From NCBI GenBank assembly GCA_021323655.1, contig JAJPKO010000065.1, forward strand, positions 157,556 to 221,555: a stretch of 64,000 nt of DNA, written 5' to 3'. The notes under the pieces were generated by a model, which saw nothing but the letters and a program-made list of their open reading frames with translations, was not told the origin of the DNA and searched no databases. This document shows, in pieces, positions 38,060 through 48,992 of this stretch (position 1 is the first letter of the stretch; each line of letters opens with the position of its first letter). A program made the position numbers and the translations under genes. Origin of the DNA: Acidobacteriaceae bacterium. Its GTDB lineage: Bacteria; Acidobacteriota; Terriglobia; Terriglobales; Acidobacteriaceae.

Positions 38060-40408
38060 ATGGCTGACGTAACGTTTACAGTAGACGGCAAAAAACTTAC
38101 CGCTCCCGCCGGGACGCTGCTCATTGATGCCTGCAAGGCTGTGGGCATTGAGATTCCTGCCTTCTGTTACTATCCCGGACTCTCGCTCCAGGCGGCCTGC
38201 CGCATGTGTGTGGTGCGCATTGAAAAAATGCCGAAGCTGCAGACGGCCTGCACCACCACCGTGGCTGAAGGCATGGTCGTCCAGACCGAGACGGACGAGA
38301 TCAAGCAGGCGCGCAAAGCCACCATTGAATTATTGCTTGGAAATCATCCGCTCGATTGCCCCGTTTGTGACGCTGGCGGCGAGTGCGAACTGCAGGACAT
38401 GACTTTCAAGTACGGCGCTGCGGAATCGAAATACGTCGAGATCAAGCAGCACCGCGAAGAGCAGCAGTGGTCTCCGGTGGTCTTCTTTGACCGCCCGCGC
38501 TGCATTCTCTGCTACCGCTGCGTCCGCGTCTGCGGCGAGGGCATGGACGTTTGGGCGCTCGGTATTCAGAATCGCGGTGTCAGTGCCGTAATCGCGCCCA
38601 ATGGCCAGGACCATCTCGAGTGCGAAGAATGCGGCATGTGCATTGACATCTGCCCCGTCGGCGCACTGACTTCCGGTACCTACCGCTACAAGACCCGCCC
38701 GTGGGAAATGACTCACGTGGCGACCATCTGCACGCATTGCGGCGACGGCTGCAAGACCACTCTGGGCACCCGCCGTTCCAATGACGGAATGGAAATTGTG
38801 CGCGGAGACAACCGCGACAAGAGCGGCATCAACGGCGACTTCCTCTGCATCAAGGGCCGCTATGCCTTTGACTTTGCCAACCGCACGGAACGCCTGACCA
38901 AACCGCTCGTCCGCCAGGCCGATGGCCAGTTCAAAGAAGCCTCCTGGAGTGAGGCGATTGATTTCGCTGCGAAGAGGCTCCGTGAAATTCGTGAGAGCAA
39001 AGGCGGACAGGCCATCGGTGTTATCGGCTCGAACCGCACCACGAACGAAGAAAATTATCTGCTGCAAAAATTCGCACGTACGGTGCTCGGCACCAACAAT
39101 ATTGACCATCACCGCACGGTTGATTACGTCTCATTTGCTGCGGCCCTGGCCGGAAAATCAGAACGCACGGCATCTCTGCGGGACACAGCCAATGCGCCAG
39201 CCATTCTGCTGCTGGGCAATGACCCAACCGAACAACATCCGGCGCTCGCGTGGAACCTGCGCAGCAATGTCCGCCTGAACCGCGCGCGGATTTACATCGC
39301 CAACCACGCTGAGATCAAGCTGCGGCGCCAGGCAAAGCAGTTCCTCGAAATTCCGAAGGATGGCTACGCATCGCTGGTGCAGTATCTGGCTGGGAATGAT
39401 TCGGTCGTTGCAGCCAATGAACAGACGGCTGCTTTCCGCGACGCGATTCGCAAGGAAGAGTCGCTGCTGATTATCTTTGGTTCGGAGTTCCGCGGTCGCG
39501 ACATTCAGGCCCTTGTGGAATTTGGCCTCTCGTTGCCAAATACAAAGTTCGTCCTGCTGGGCGATTACGCCAACTCGAGGGGTGCTGCAGACATGGGTCT
39601 GTTGCCCGATACTCTGCCCGGATACGTTCCGGTGGCGAGCGCAGCTCATTTTGCTGACGAGTACGGCGCAGTTCTGCCCCAGAACGCCGGCCTTGACCTG
39701 TTGCAGATGTTCGATGCAGCGCAGAGTGGCAATCTGGCAGCGCTCTATGTCGTCGGATCGAATCCCGTCACACGCTATGGAGTGGATCCGGCTGTACTCA
39801 AAAATACCTTCGTCATCGTGCAGGACATGTTCCTGACTGAAACGGCACAGCTTGCCGATGTGGTCTTCCCGGCAGCCAATCTCTACGAAAAAGCGGGAAC
39901 CGTTACGAACACATACGGGGACATTCAACTTGTAAAGAAAGCCGCAGATAAAGCGGGCGTTCGTTCGGATTTCGAATTGATCGTCCGTCTCGCCGATCGT
40001 ATGGGTGCTGATCTGAAGAAGCTTGTTCCCTTCGGCCGCGGTGTTCGCGCCGACATGGGCCAGACCCGCGGCGCGCAGTCAGGTGAGGCCGATCGCCACA
40101 GCGTGTGGCTGGCTGCCCATGGACTTGAGCCGAAGCTCAGCCCGTTTGATCCGTTTGCGACGCTCGACGAAATTCAGCGTCTCGTGCCGAGCTACAGCTT
40201 CTCGCGTCTTGAGTTGTTGGCGGGAAGCGACCAGCACGCCAAATCTGAGCTGGTGCAGATTTCGGCTGCTCCGGCGCGACGCGATCTGGTACTTCCTTCG
40301 CAGGACACGCTCTTCACTTCAGGAACTCTGGGGCGCTACAGCGACAAGCTGAAGGAAGTACTGGACTCACATACAACGCCAAAGCCTGTAGAGGCAGCGG
40401 CAGACTAA
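38060..40408 (+). CDS. nuoG: NADH-quinone oxidoreductase subunit G
   Basis: The 782-residue 75-kDa-type subunit. The N-terminal ferredoxin domain has Cys36, Cys47, Cys50 and a fourth Cys for N1b; HPLDCPVCDAGGEC binds N5; CILCYRCVRVC and CEECGMCIDICPVGAL follow; CTHCGDGC opens the molybdopterin-oxidoreductase-like domain (N7-type site). The rest is an inactive molybdopterin-binding fold. Residues from about 665 include a Gly/Arg-rich insert (GRGVRADMGQTRGAQSG). AGGAAG precedes the ATG. Confidence 0.96.
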   Translation: MADVTFTVDGKKLTAPAGTLLIDACKAVGIEIPAFCYYPGLSLQAACRMCVVRIEKMPKLQTACTTTVAEGMVVQTETDEIKQARKATIELLLGNHPLDCPVCDAGGECELQDMTFKYGAAESKYVEIKQHREEQQWSPVVFFDRPRCILCYRCVRVCGEGMDVWALGIQNRGVSAVIAPNGQDHLECEECGMCIDICPVGALTSGTYRYKTRPWEMTHVATICTHCGDGCKTTLGTRRSNDGMEIVRGDNRDKSGINGDFLCIKGRYAFDFANRTERLTKPLVRQADGQFKEASWSEAIDFAAKRLREIRESKGGQAIGVIGSNRTTNEENYLLQKFARTVLGTNNIDHHRTVDYVSFAAALAGKSERTASLRDTANAPAILLLGNDPTEQHPALAWNLRSNVRLNRARIYIANHAEIKLRRQAKQFLEIPKDGYASLVQYLAGNDSVVAANEQTAAFRDAIRKEESLLIIFGSEFRGRDIQALVEFGLSLPNTKFVLLGDYANSRGAADMGLLPDTLPGYVPVASAAHFADEYGAVLPQNAGLDLLQMFDAAQSGNLAALYVVGSNPVTRYGVDPAVLKNTFVIVQDMFLTETAQLADVVFPAANLYEKAGTVTNTYGDIQLVKKAADKAGVRSDFELIVRLADRMGADLKKLVPFGRGVRADMGQTRGAQSGEADRHSVWLAAHGLEPKLSPFDPFATLDEIQRLVPSYSFSRLELLAGSDQHAKSELVQISAAPARRDLVLPSQDTLFTSGTLGRYSDKLKEVLDSHTTPKPVEAAAD

Positions 40409-40465
40409 GAAACCACTTGGGTAGAAGCATTGGCCGTGGGCCGATGAACGAAGACAAGTAACAAA

Positions 40466-40479
40466 GGGGCTTCAGCCCC
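40466..40479. repeat. GGGGCT-TC-AGCCCC palindrome in the nuoG-nuoH gap
   Basis: Same layout as the element at 23240-23253, suggesting a dispersed small repeat. It could fold in the nuo mRNA between the hydrophilic and membrane gene sets. Confidence 0.5.
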
Positions 40480-40503
40480 GGCCAAACTTTTCTGGAAGGC
40501 CTG

Positions 40504-41556
40504 ATGGAATCGAGTATCTGGATTTTTCTGCTGTTGAGCGTACTGAAGGTCGCCGTGGTCACGGTGATCCTGCTGACAGCGGTGGCATATACCGTATTAC
40601 TGGAGCGCAAGGTGGTTGGGCGCATCCAGAACCGCTGGGGCCCCAGCCGCGTCGGGCCCTTCGGCCTGCTCCAGCCCTTGGCGGACGGCATCAAGCTCTT
40701 CCTCAAAGAAGACCTGATGCCCTCAAATGTCTACAAGCCGCTTTACATCGCCGCGCCAATGATCGCGCTCACCTGCGCGCTCATCTCGATCGGAGTGGTT
40801 CCGTTTGGCAAAGAGGTCTTCGTCAAAGGTGTAGACATCTTCCAGATCTCAGACATCAACATCGGGCTCCTGGTTATTCTCGGAGTCACTTCTGTTGGCG
40901 TCTACGGCATTGCCCTCTCGGGTTGGTCATCCAACAGCAAGTACTCCTTGCTTGGCTCTCTCCGGTCAAGCGCGCAGCTTGTGAGCTATGAGCTGGCGCT
41001 GGGGCTCTCGCTTGTAGGAGTTGTCCTTCGCGCCGGATCATTCCGTCTGCGCGATATCGTTGATATCCAGTCCACGCATGGACTACTCTCCTGGAACGTT
41101 TTCGGCGGCCTGCAGTTTGTCGCCTTCTTTATCTATTTGACGGCGGCCTACGCGGAAACGAACCGCGCTCCCTTCGACCTTCCGGAAGCCGAAAGCGAAT
41201 TGACTGCCGGGTACCACACCGAATACAGCTCAATGAAGTTTGCCATGTTCTTCATGGCCGAGTACGCGAACATGATCACTGTAAGCTGTGTGGCAACGCT
41301 GCTTTTCCTGGGCGGATGGTCCAGTCCCTTCGGCAACCTGCTTCCTGCCTGGGGAGGACCAGTCGTGCAGGCGCTGCTTCCGGTTTTCTGGTTCGTGGTA
41401 AAAGTGTTCTTTTTCCTGTTCCTTTATATCTGGGTACGCGGAACGTTGCCGCGCTTCCGGTATGACCAACTGATGGGTTTCGGTTGGAAGTTCCTGCTAC
41501 CGGTGGCAATTCTTAACATCATTGCGACGAGCTTGTGGTTGGCTTATCGCGTTTAA
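40504..41556 (+). CDS. nuoH: NADH-quinone oxidoreductase subunit H
   Basis: The 350-residue membrane subunit that joins the two arms and forms part of the quinone chamber. Motifs are ERKVVGRIQNRWGPSRVGPFGLLQPLADGIKLFLKED and ETNRAPFDLPEAESELTAGYHTEYS. About eight helices are visible. GGAAGG is upstream. nuoI, which normally follows, is absent; nuoJ comes next after 36 bp. Confidence 0.97.
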   Translation: MESSIWIFLLLSVLKVAVVTVILLTAVAYTVLLERKVVGRIQNRWGPSRVGPFGLLQPLADGIKLFLKEDLMPSNVYKPLYIAAPMIALTCALISIGVVPFGKEVFVKGVDIFQISDINIGLLVILGVTSVGVYGIALSGWSSNSKYSLLGSLRSSAQLVSYELALGLSLVGVVLRAGSFRLRDIVDIQSTHGLLSWNVFGGLQFVAFFIYLTAAYAETNRAPFDLPEAESELTAGYHTEYSSMKFAMFFMAEYANMITVSCVATLLFLGGWSSPFGNLLPAWGGPVVQALLPVFWFVVKVFFFLFLYIWVRGTLPRFRYDQLMGFGWKFLLPVAILNIIATSLWLAYRV

Positions 41557-41592
41557 GGTTCGTACGATTACTGACGTGGTGAACGCAAACAC

Positions 41593-42090
41593 ATGCACTT
41601 AGTTCTGTTCTTCATCTTCGGAGGGTTGTGCGTAGCTGGAGCGCTGAATCTGCTCCTGCAACGGCACCCCATTAACAGCGCGCTGTCGCTCATCGTGGTG
41701 ATGACCTCGCTGGCTGTGCTGTATCTGCTGCTTGGGGCCGAATTTCTCGCCGCCGCGCAGGTCATTGTCTACTCCGGCGCAATCATGGTGCTGTTTACCT
41801 TTGTCATCATGCTGTTGAATGCCGGACGCGAAGAGAAAACCCACGGCAGCAAGGCGGCTTATATCGTCGGCTTCCCTGGCGCGGCCGCGATTCTCGGTGT
41901 TCTGGCATACATTTTCCTCAAGCAGAGTGGCAATCTTGGATCAGCGAAGCTCGGTGAATATCTTGTCACTACATCTGATCTCAGCCGCGTGCTCTTCCGC
42001 GACCTGCTGCTGCCGTTTGAAGTGACCTCTGTCCTGATTTTGATTGCGATTCTGGGCGCTGTCGCGCTTGCAAGAAAGGGGCATGAATAG
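41593..42090 (+). CDS. nuoJ: NADH-quinone oxidoreductase subunit J
   Basis: A 165-residue membrane subunit with five helices. Family features are [52 protein letters not shown], whose third helix holds the conserved glycine of the pi-bulge. It overlaps nuoK by 8 nt. Confidence 0.95.
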   Translation: MHLVLFFIFGGLCVAGALNLLLQRHPINSALSLIVVMTSLAVLYLLLGAEFLAAAQVIVYSGAIMVLFTFVIMLLNAGREEKTHGSKAAYIVGFPGAAAILGVLAYIFLKQSGNLGSAKLGEYLVTTSDLSRVLFRDLLLPFEVTSVLILIAILGAVALARKGHE

Positions 42091-42394
42091 TATGGTCCCG
42101 ATCTCTTATTACCTGGTCCTGAGCGCGATTCTTTTCTCGATCGGGGTCGGCGCATTTCTGATCAAACGCAATATCATAACGGTCTTCATGTCCATTGAGC
42201 TGATGCTGAATGCCGTCAACCTCACCTTTGTGGCCTTTGCGCATCAGTGGCGGCATGTTAGTGGGCAAATTTTTGTCTTCTTTGTGATGGTGGTGGCCGC
42301 CGCTGAAGCCGCTGTGGGACTGGCGATCATCATTGCGATCTTCCGTACCCGCAACACACTCAACGTTGACCAAGTGGATTTGATGAAACTATGA
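42083..42394 (+). CDS. nuoK: NADH-quinone oxidoreductase subunit K
   Basis: A 103-residue membrane subunit with three helices and the conserved acidic residues in [12 protein letters not shown] and [11 protein letters not shown]. The ATG at 42083 (with AAAGGGG upstream) gives the usual length; the in-frame frame is open earlier within nuoJ. A second ATG lies three codons on. It overlaps nuoL by ATGA. Confidence 0.95.
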   Translation: MNSMVPISYYLVLSAILFSIGVGAFLIKRNIITVFMSIELMLNAVNLTFVAFAHQWRHVSGQIFVFFVMVVAAAEAAVGLAIIIAIFRTRNTLNVDQVDLMKL

Positions 42395-44376
42395 CCAGTT
42401 CCCTCCATCTCTGGCTGATTCCGATCGTCCCCTTCGCCGGATTTCTGGTGAACGGTCTACTGGGCCGCCGTTTTCCCAAAGCGATGGTAACAGCCATCGC
42501 GTGGATTGCCACGGTCATTCCCTTTATTCAGGTACTGACCATAGCGGCGCGCTTCAGCTCGCTTGCACTGCCCTATTCAGAAAACCTGGGTCGCTGGATT
42601 GTTGCTGGCAACTTCCATGCCGACTTCACCTTTGCGCTTGACCAGCTCACTTTGATCATGCTGCTCGTGGTCACAGGTGTCGGCTTTCTGATTCATATCT
42701 ACTCTGCTGGATATATGGTGCACGAGGACGGCTATTGGAGGTTCTTCGCTTATCTAAACCTCTTCATGTTTTTCATGCTGACGCTGGTTCTGGCGGAAAA
42801 CTTCCTGCTCCTGTTTGTGGGCTGGGAAGGTGTGGGTCTTTCCTCCTACCTGCTGATTGGCTACTACTTTGACCGTGATTCTGCCGCGAGCGCTGGCAAA
42901 AAGGCCTTTGTGGTCAACCGTATTGGTGATTTCGGTTTCCTGATTGCGCTCTTTCTTCTTATCGCACATTTCGGGACCCTGAGCTTCAGCGGAATCTTTT
43001 CGCAGATCACCCTGCATCCTGAATGGCAATGTGGATTTCTTACCCCAATCGCGCTCTTTCTGGTGATGGGGGCGACGGGTAAGTCCGCGCAGATTCCTCT
43101 CTACGTCTGGCTGCCGGATGCCATGGAAGGCCCGACACCTGTCTCTGCTCTGATCCACGCGGCAACAATGGTGACCGCTGGCGTTTACATGATCGCCCGC
43201 TCGCATGTTATCTTTGACCGCTGCCCGTTAGCACTCACCACAGTTGCGGTGATCGGCGCAGCCACTGCACTCTTTGCGGCGACCATCGGACTTGTCCAGA
43301 CGGACATCAAGCGCGTCCTTGCGTACTCGACTGTTTCGCAGCTTGGATATATGTTCCTGGCCTGCGGCGTCGCTGCTTATTCCGCCGGAATCTTCCATCT
43401 GCTGACACATGCCTTCTTTAAAGCGCTGCTCTTCCTCGCGGCCGGCTCTGTCATCCACGCCCTGAGCGGCGAACAGGACATGCGCGTAATGGGCGGCCTG
43501 CGCAAAAAGATTCCCATCACCTTCTGGACGATGACGATGGCTGTTTTTGCCATTGCCGGGATTCCGCCTTTCGCCGGATTTTTCAGTAAGGACGAGATTC
43601 TGTATCAAGCGTTTATTTCGCCCAATGGCGCTGGCAAAATCCTGTGGTTCGTTGGACTGCTCACCGCCGCACTGACCTCGTTTTATATGTTCCGGCTCTG
43701 GTATCTCACCTTCTTCGGCGAAAGCCGGGCGCATGAGGCCGCTGCGCACACCCCTGAACCGAGCCACCATGCGGAGAAGGAAGAGCACAAGCATCCTGTG
43801 CATGAAAGCCCATGGGTCATGTTGCTGCCGCTCGTCATCCTTGCCATCCTTTCGGTGATCGGCGGATGGGTGGGTGTTCCCGCGGCCCTTGGTGGACATG
43901 CTGAGTTCTTCCACTTCCTTGCTCCGGTCACGCAAAACGGAACCGAAGCGGCGGAGGGCAGCAAGTCTCTGGATCTGCTGCTGACAATTGCTTCTGTTGC
44001 CGCGGCGGTGATCGGCTGGTTTGTCGCGCACCTGATGTACTTCATGAAGCCGGAGCTGCCGAAGCAGCTCGCCGCGAATCTGCGCGGCCTTTACACGCTC
44101 CTGTTGAACAAGTACTGGGTGGATGAACTGTATAGCGCTGTGATTGTCACACCTCTTCTGCTGGTTTCCCGTTACGTACTAAAAGGGCTGCTGGATACAG
44201 GTGTGATCACCGGCGGCAGTCTTGCCATGGCGTATACAACACAGGGTGTTGGATCACTTCTGCAGCGGTGGCAGTCAGGCAATATCCGATCCTATGCCGG
44301 GTGGCTTGCCATTGGCGCGGCGGCGCTTCTGCTGCTGACATATTTTGGGTTTGGCGCGCACTTCTCGTTTCGGTAA
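42391..44376 (+). CDS. nuoL: NADH-quinone oxidoreductase subunit L
   Basis: The 661-residue antiporter-like proton-channel subunit with about 16 helices and the long lateral helix region at the C-terminus. Motifs are [52 protein letters not shown] and [15 protein letters not shown]. The loop at about residues 450-470 is rich in His and Glu ([14 protein letters not shown]). Confidence 0.97.
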   Translation: MTSSLHLWLIPIVPFAGFLVNGLLGRRFPKAMVTAIAWIATVIPFIQVLTIAARFSSLALPYSENLGRWIVAGNFHADFTFALDQLTLIMLLVVTGVGFLIHIYSAGYMVHEDGYWRFFAYLNLFMFFMLTLVLAENFLLLFVGWEGVGLSSYLLIGYYFDRDSAASAGKKAFVVNRIGDFGFLIALFLLIAHFGTLSFSGIFSQITLHPEWQCGFLTPIALFLVMGATGKSAQIPLYVWLPDAMEGPTPVSALIHAATMVTAGVYMIARSHVIFDRCPLALTTVAVIGAATALFAATIGLVQTDIKRVLAYSTVSQLGYMFLACGVAAYSAGIFHLLTHAFFKALLFLAAGSVIHALSGEQDMRVMGGLRKKIPITFWTMTMAVFAIAGIPPFAGFFSKDEILYQAFISPNGAGKILWFVGLLTAALTSFYMFRLWYLTFFGESRAHEAAAHTPEPSHHAEKEEHKHPVHESPWVMLLPLVILAILSVIGGWVGVPAALGGHAEFFHFLAPVTQNGTEAAEGSKSLDLLLTIASVAAAVIGWFVAHLMYFMKPELPKQLAANLRGLYTLLLNKYWVDELYSAVIVTPLLLVSRYVLKGLLDTGVITGGSLAMAYTTQGVGSLLQRWQSGNIRSYAGWLAIGAAALLLLTYFGFGAHFSFR

Positions 44377-44406
44377 GTGCGCCTTTATACATTAAGGAAC
44401 GTATTT

Positions 44407-45921
44407 GTGTTGAACGATTCCATTTTGTCGCTGATTACGTTTGTGCCGACTGCGGGCGCATTCGTTGTCGCTTTCCTGCCAAGGCGCGGAAAGGTCATCC
44501 AGTGGTTTACTCTGCTGGTGACGCTGACCACCTTCGTGCTTACACTGCACCTGCCTGCACATTTCAACTATGGGCAGACGGGCTTCCAGTTTGAGCAGGA
44601 TCGCGCCTGGATCACCAGTCCGAATATCCGCTATCACCTTGGCGTGGATGGCATTTCGACCTGGCTGGTGGTGCTGGTCGGCTTTCTTTCCATTCTGGGC
44701 GTGCTGGCTTCGTGGAATGCCATTTCGACCCGCACGAAGGAGTTCTACTTTCTCTTCCTCATCCAGCAGACGGCGATGCTTGGTGTCTTTGTATCGCTCG
44801 ACATGTTCCTCTATTACGGTTTCTGGGAACTGTCGCTGGTTCCGATGGCCATTCTTATTGCTATGTTCGGGCGGAACCGCGGTCCACAGGCGGCCATCAA
44901 GTTCTTCCTCTATACGTTCATTCCGTCGGCGCTGCTGCTGGTCGCGCTGCTGTGGCTCTATTCGAAGACTGGCACATTTGACTTCGTAGAAACGCAGAAG
45001 TTCCTCTCGCAATATGGAGCGCTGCTCTCGCCGCAGGCACTGTGGTGGGTCTCCCTGGCATTCCTGGCCGCCTTTGCTGTAAAGGTCCCGGTGTTCCCGC
45101 TGCATGGCTGGCTGGCAGATGTCTTTTCAGAGGCTCCGACAGCGATGGCAATGGTAGTGGCCGGAAAACTTGGCCTCTATTCCATCATTCGCTTCAACCT
45201 TGGGCTGTTTCCCGAGCAGTCGCGGCAGATTGCGCCGCTCATGATTGCTCTGGCTGCGATTGGCGTCCTCTATGGTGCACTGGTTGCTCTGGTGCAGGAT
45301 GATATGAAGCGTCTGATTGCCTTCTCGACGGTCGGGCATCTCAGCCTGATTCTTCTTGGCATCTTCTGCTTCACCGTGGTTGGACTGAATGGCGCGGTCT
45401 ATCACGTCATCAATCACGAGTTTTCCGGAGCGGCCTTCCTCATCCTGCTCGGCATTCTTTATGAGCGCTATGGCACATATGAGATGTCAAAATATGGCGG
45501 GCTCGCGGCGAAGCTTCCACGCATGGCGACGCTCTATATCATCACTACCTTGTCGCTCATTGGCTTGCCGATCCTGAATGGCTTTGTCGGCGAGTTCCTG
45601 ATTCTCAGCTCCAGCTTCGGCGTGCATCCCGGATGGGCAATTGCAGCGACCGTGACAGTCATTCTCAATGCAGGGTACATGCTGCTCCTGATACAGAAGG
45701 TCTTCTTCGGTCCTGAGTCGCATCTGGTAGCGTCACATCCGCACTCGGACATTGTGGCACGCGAAGGCTTCGCTCTGGTCCCTGCTGCGGTCCTGATGCT
45801 CGTGCTTGGCGTTGCTTCTCCTTACTGGATCCGTACGATTGATACTGCTGTGAGCAGGCTGGCGCAGAATGTGGCGCACGTGACTTCAACACTCACCACG
45901 ACGATTGCGGAGAAGCGATAA
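44407..45921 (+). CDS. nuoM: NADH-quinone oxidoreductase subunit M
   Basis: The 504-residue antiporter-like subunit. Motifs are [49 protein letters not shown] and [12 protein letters not shown]. The GTG at 44407 is preceded by AAGGA with 8-nt spacing; a TTG follows directly, and the frame extends ten codons upstream without a better start. The stop is 2 bp before nuoN. Confidence 0.95.
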   Translation: MLNDSILSLITFVPTAGAFVVAFLPRRGKVIQWFTLLVTLTTFVLTLHLPAHFNYGQTGFQFEQDRAWITSPNIRYHLGVDGISTWLVVLVGFLSILGVLASWNAISTRTKEFYFLFLIQQTAMLGVFVSLDMFLYYGFWELSLVPMAILIAMFGRNRGPQAAIKFFLYTFIPSALLLVALLWLYSKTGTFDFVETQKFLSQYGALLSPQALWWVSLAFLAAFAVKVPVFPLHGWLADVFSEAPTAMAMVVAGKLGLYSIIRFNLGLFPEQSRQIAPLMIALAAIGVLYGALVALVQDDMKRLIAFSTVGHLSLILLGIFCFTVVGLNGAVYHVINHEFSGAAFLILLGILYERYGTYEMSKYGGLAAKLPRMATLYIITTLSLIGLPILNGFVGEFLILSSSFGVHPGWAIAATVTVILNAGYMLLLIQKVFFGPESHLVASHPHSDIVAREGFALVPAAVLMLVLGVASPYWIRTIDTAVSRLAQNVAHVTSTLTTTIAEKR

Positions 45922-45923
45922 CC

Positions 45924-47393
45924 ATGAACATGCAACTGGCCCGTATTCTCCCTGAAGTGATTCTCACCATTACCGGCGTGATCATCATGCTGGCCGAGCC
46001 GCTGCTGCAGAAAAATTCCAGCCGCAAGCCGCTGGGATGGTTCGCGGTCCTGGGCACGCTGGCTGCTCTGTTTGCCAGCATGTGGCAGCTGCACCTTCCC
46101 GACGGCACAGCGTACTTTGGCACGGTCCAGACGGATGCGTATAGTGTCTTCTTCCATGTGCTGATTGCCGGAATCGTCCTGGCCACCCTGCTGGTTTCGC
46201 TCGACTCCATTGACGGCAGCGCCGAGAGCGTGGGTGAGTTCTTCGCCCTGATCTGCTTTGGCGCGGTAGGCATGATGCTGATGACCTCGGCGGTTGAGCT
46301 GCTGCTGGTCTTTATCGGCCTTGAAATCTCGTCTATCTCCACCTACATCATGGCCTGCTTCCGCCGCAAAAGCGCCAAAGGGCCCGAATCGGCAATTAAG
46401 TATTTTCTGCTTGGCTCCTTCGCTACAGCGTTCTTCCTCTATGGAATCGCGCTCATCTTCGGTGCAACCGGAACTACAGCGATCGCGGCGATTGGCAGAA
46501 TACTTACCGTGGGCCAGACCCCGCTGCTGGCCGTTGTCGGGCTGGCGATGATTCTGATCGGCATCGGCTTCAAGGTCTCAGCAGCTCCGTTCCAGGTATG
46601 GACGCCGGATGTTTATGAGGGCGCGCCTTCTCCGGTGGTCGGACTCATGTCTACTGCGCCCAAGGCGGCCGCGTTTGCGGTGCTTCTGCGCATTCTTTAT
46701 GTTGCCTTCCCGCTGCTCCACTACCACTGGCAGCCGCTGGTGTGGTGGATGGCAGTACTTTCGATGTGCGTAGGCAACCTGGGCGCGCTGCGGCAGCAGA
46801 ATGTGAAGCGTATGCTGGCGTATTCCTCCATTGCAAATGCCGGGTACCTGCTCGCCGCCTTTACCGCGCTCTCGCAGGAAGGCGTTGCCGCTGCCAGCTT
46901 CTACGCGGTGACGTATGCAGCGATGAATGTCGGCATTTTTGCCGTCGTGAGCCATGCCGGAGGGTTTGGCGACCGCCTTACCCTGGTTCAGGATTATCGC
47001 GGACTGGCATACCGCTCGCCTTTACTGGGCGGGGCAATGGCCTTCTTCCTGATCTCGCTGATCGGCATCCCCTTCACTGGAGGGTTCTTCGGCAAGTTTT
47101 ATGTTTTTGCCGCCGCCCTGCACTCGGGGATGGTATGGCTGACCATCATTGGCCTGATCAACAGCGGTATCGCCTGCTACTACTATCTGCGGCTTCTGGC
47201 GGCTGTTTATTCCAAACCGGTTCACACGGACCTGCTGGACGGAATTCCGCGCCCAACGATGCCACTGCTGCTTGCTCTGGTCCTCACGGTAGCTGCCACT
47301 TTGATCCTCGGCATTGTTCCCGGGCAGGTGCTTTCGCTCGCTCGAGCGGGAGCCAATACCCTTGTTCCGTATGTAACCACCGCGATGAAGTAG
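45924..47393 (+). CDS. nuoN: NADH-quinone oxidoreductase subunit N
   Basis: The 489-residue antiporter-like subunit that ends the operon. Motifs are [76 protein letters not shown] and [19 protein letters not shown] strong terminator lies about 110 bp downstream. Confidence 0.96.
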   Translation: MNMQLARILPEVILTITGVIIMLAEPLLQKNSSRKPLGWFAVLGTLAALFASMWQLHLPDGTAYFGTVQTDAYSVFFHVLIAGIVLATLLVSLDSIDGSAESVGEFFALICFGAVGMMLMTSAVELLLVFIGLEISSISTYIMACFRRKSAKGPESAIKYFLLGSFATAFFLYGIALIFGATGTTAIAAIGRILTVGQTPLLAVVGLAMILIGIGFKVSAAPFQVWTPDVYEGAPSPVVGLMSTAPKAAAFAVLLRILYVAFPLLHYHWQPLVWWMAVLSMCVGNLGALRQQNVKRMLAYSSIANAGYLLAAFTALSQEGVAAASFYAVTYAAMNVGIFAVVSHAGGFGDRLTLVQDYRGLAYRSPLLGGAMAFFLISLIGIPFTGGFFGKFYVFAAALHSGMVWLTIIGLINSGIACYYYLRLLAAVYSKPVHTDLLDGIPRPTMPLLLALVLTVAATLILGIVPGQVLSLARAGANTLVPYVTTAMK

Positions 47394-47500
47394 GAGCGGC
47401 ACCAAAGCAAAAATTCATCGCGATACCGTGTGCGCTTATGCCTGCACACGATTGACCAGAAAGCCGCCCGGGTGCTTGACAGCTATGGTAGCCTTAAAGA

Positions 47501-47542
47501 AAGGCATGATCTCGATGCAGGGGGATCATGCCTTCCTCTTTT
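47501..47542 (+). terminator. Intrinsic terminator of the nuo operon
   Basis: An 11-bp perfect stem (AAGGCATGATC at 47501-47511 with GATCATGCCTT at 47524-47534) is followed by CCTCTTTTC. Confidence 0.8.
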
Positions 47543-47579
47543 CAGCAAAAGGTGAAGTCCGAATGCGAAGTTTTAAACC

Positions 47580-47659
47580 TAAGTCATTGAAAGTAAAACA
47601 TCCCCATACAAGAATCATGCCATAAGTGATTGAAAATAAAAGATATCCTTACAAAACCG
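47580..47659. repeat. Two imperfect ~33-bp direct repeats
   Basis: The units AAGTCATTGAAAGTAAAACA... and AAGTGATTGAAAATAAAAGA... share most bases and are separated by about 12 bp. They are AT-rich and of unknown role. Confidence 0.55.
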
Positions 47660-47857
47660 GGAGCCGGGAGAGCCTACATTTCTGAATATCGGCTGCCTGA
47701 ACCATAATCCGCCTGGATAGAAGACTTTACGAGCAAGCGGGGGTCTGGACACAGACTGGACGCGAAAATTGGGGTACCCGAAAGCTTTTAAAGTATCGGG
47801 AATTCGCAAAACAATCCCCTACGGAAGCTGCTCTCCTCTTCCCTGTAAACTGTATGT

Positions 47858-48910
47858 ATGATTCCTACGCTTGAATGGACTGCGGATGGCGTCCGCTTTC
47901 TTGATCAGACGAAGCTGCCTCTGGAAGAAACTTATGTGCTTGCCACCAGCTATGAACAGGTGGCCGATGTAATTACGACGATGGTAGTGCGGGGGGCGCC
48001 GGCGATTGGTGTTTCTGCCGCAATGGGTGTGGCTCTGGGCATAAAACAGAGCCGCGCGGCTGACCTGACCGCGCTTAAAGCAGATTTTGAAAAGATTGCG
48101 AAGACGCTGGCGGCCACGCGGCCCACAGCGGTAAACCTGTTCTGGGCCATTGACCGGATGCGGGTGCTGTTCCTGAAGCTGGTGGAGCAGCCGGGAGCAA
48201 CACATGCCAGCATTTCTGAGGCTCTGGTTCGTGAAGCGCAGACAATGTATGAGGAAGACATTGCGGCCTGCAAGGCCATGGGAGCGCACGGAGCGGACCT
48301 ACTGCCCGAAGAAGGCGGCGTGCTCACCCACTGCAACGCAGGCGCTCTGGCCACCTGCGGCTATGGCACTGCGCTGGGAGTGATTCGCACGGCGGTGGAG
48401 CATGGGCGGCAGATCCACGTATATGCAGATGAGACACGGCCCTTTCTGCAAGGCGCGCGCCTGACAGCGTGGGAGCTGATGCACGATGGTATTCCGACCA
48501 CGGTGATCTGCGATAACATGGCGGCGAGCCTGATGCGGCAGGGGAAGATTCGCGCAGTGGTTGTGGGCGCGGACCGCATTGCCGCCAACGGAGATGTGGC
48601 CAACAAGATTGGCACCTATAACGTCGCGATTCTGGCAAAGGAGCACGGAATTCCGTTTTATGTGGCCGCTCCCTGGTCCACGATTGACCTGGCGACACCG
48701 ACGGGCGAAGCGATTCCGATTGAGCAGCGCGCGGCAGTGGAAGTGACTCACCATGCCGGAAAACAGCTCACTCCACATGGAGTGGGGATTGAGAACCCGG
48801 CGTTTGATGTGACCCCTGCGAAGTATGTTGCGGCGATTATTACGGAACGCGGGGTGTTACGGGCGCCGTATGCCGAGTCGCTCGCGGGGCTGGAAGCGCA
48901 GATGGCGTAA
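47858..48910 (+). CDS. mtnA: S-methyl-5-thioribose-1-phosphate isomerase
   Basis: Isomerises methylthioribose-1-phosphate to the ribulose form in methionine salvage. The 350-residue protein shows [14 protein letters not shown], the catalytic-Cys region [19 protein letters not shown], and the acidic residue in [19 protein letters not shown]. The isomerase family also includes eIF2B-like proteins, but the full MtnA signature is present. No other methionine-salvage gene is adjacent. It is convergent with the ASADH-like gene. Confidence 0.95.
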   Translation: MIPTLEWTADGVRFLDQTKLPLEETYVLATSYEQVADVITTMVVRGAPAIGVSAAMGVALGIKQSRAADLTALKADFEKIAKTLAATRPTAVNLFWAIDRMRVLFLKLVEQPGATHASISEALVREAQTMYEEDIAACKAMGAHGADLLPEEGGVLTHCNAGALATCGYGTALGVIRTAVEHGRQIHVYADETRPFLQGARLTAWELMHDGIPTTVICDNMAASLMRQGKIRAVVVGADRIAANGDVANKIGTYNVAILAKEHGIPFYVAAPWSTIDLATPTGEAIPIEQRAAVEVTHHAGKQLTPHGVGIENPAFDVTPAKYVAAIITERGVLRAPYAESLAGLEAQMA

Positions 48911-48920
48911 ATTCAGGAAT

Positions 48921-48949
48921 TCCACATCTCTTCGGGATGTGGGCCACCC
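48921..48949. repeat. Palindrome of the CCCACATCTC family, between mtnA and asd-like gene
   Basis: CCACATC-(tcttcgg)-GATGTGGG followed by CCACCC lies 10 bp past the mtnA stop. It may serve as a 3'-end hairpin for the convergent genes. Confidence 0.6.
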
Positions 48950-48992
48950 GATCACCCTCTGACAAGCGACAACAAAACAGATATGGGGTTGG

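Larger units (their letters stand above)
47394..47857. other. Non-coding region with terminator and repeats
   Basis: This 464-bp gap has no gene. It contains the nuo terminator, two related ~33-bp direct repeats at about 47580-47613 and 47626-47659, and a G-rich stretch at 47715-47790 that resembles the segment near 26989. The region upstream of mtnA shows no obvious promoter. Confidence 0.7.

Noticed and set aside
47580..47659. CRISPR array
   Set aside because: Only two diverged repeat units with a short spacer of about 12 bp, and no cas genes.
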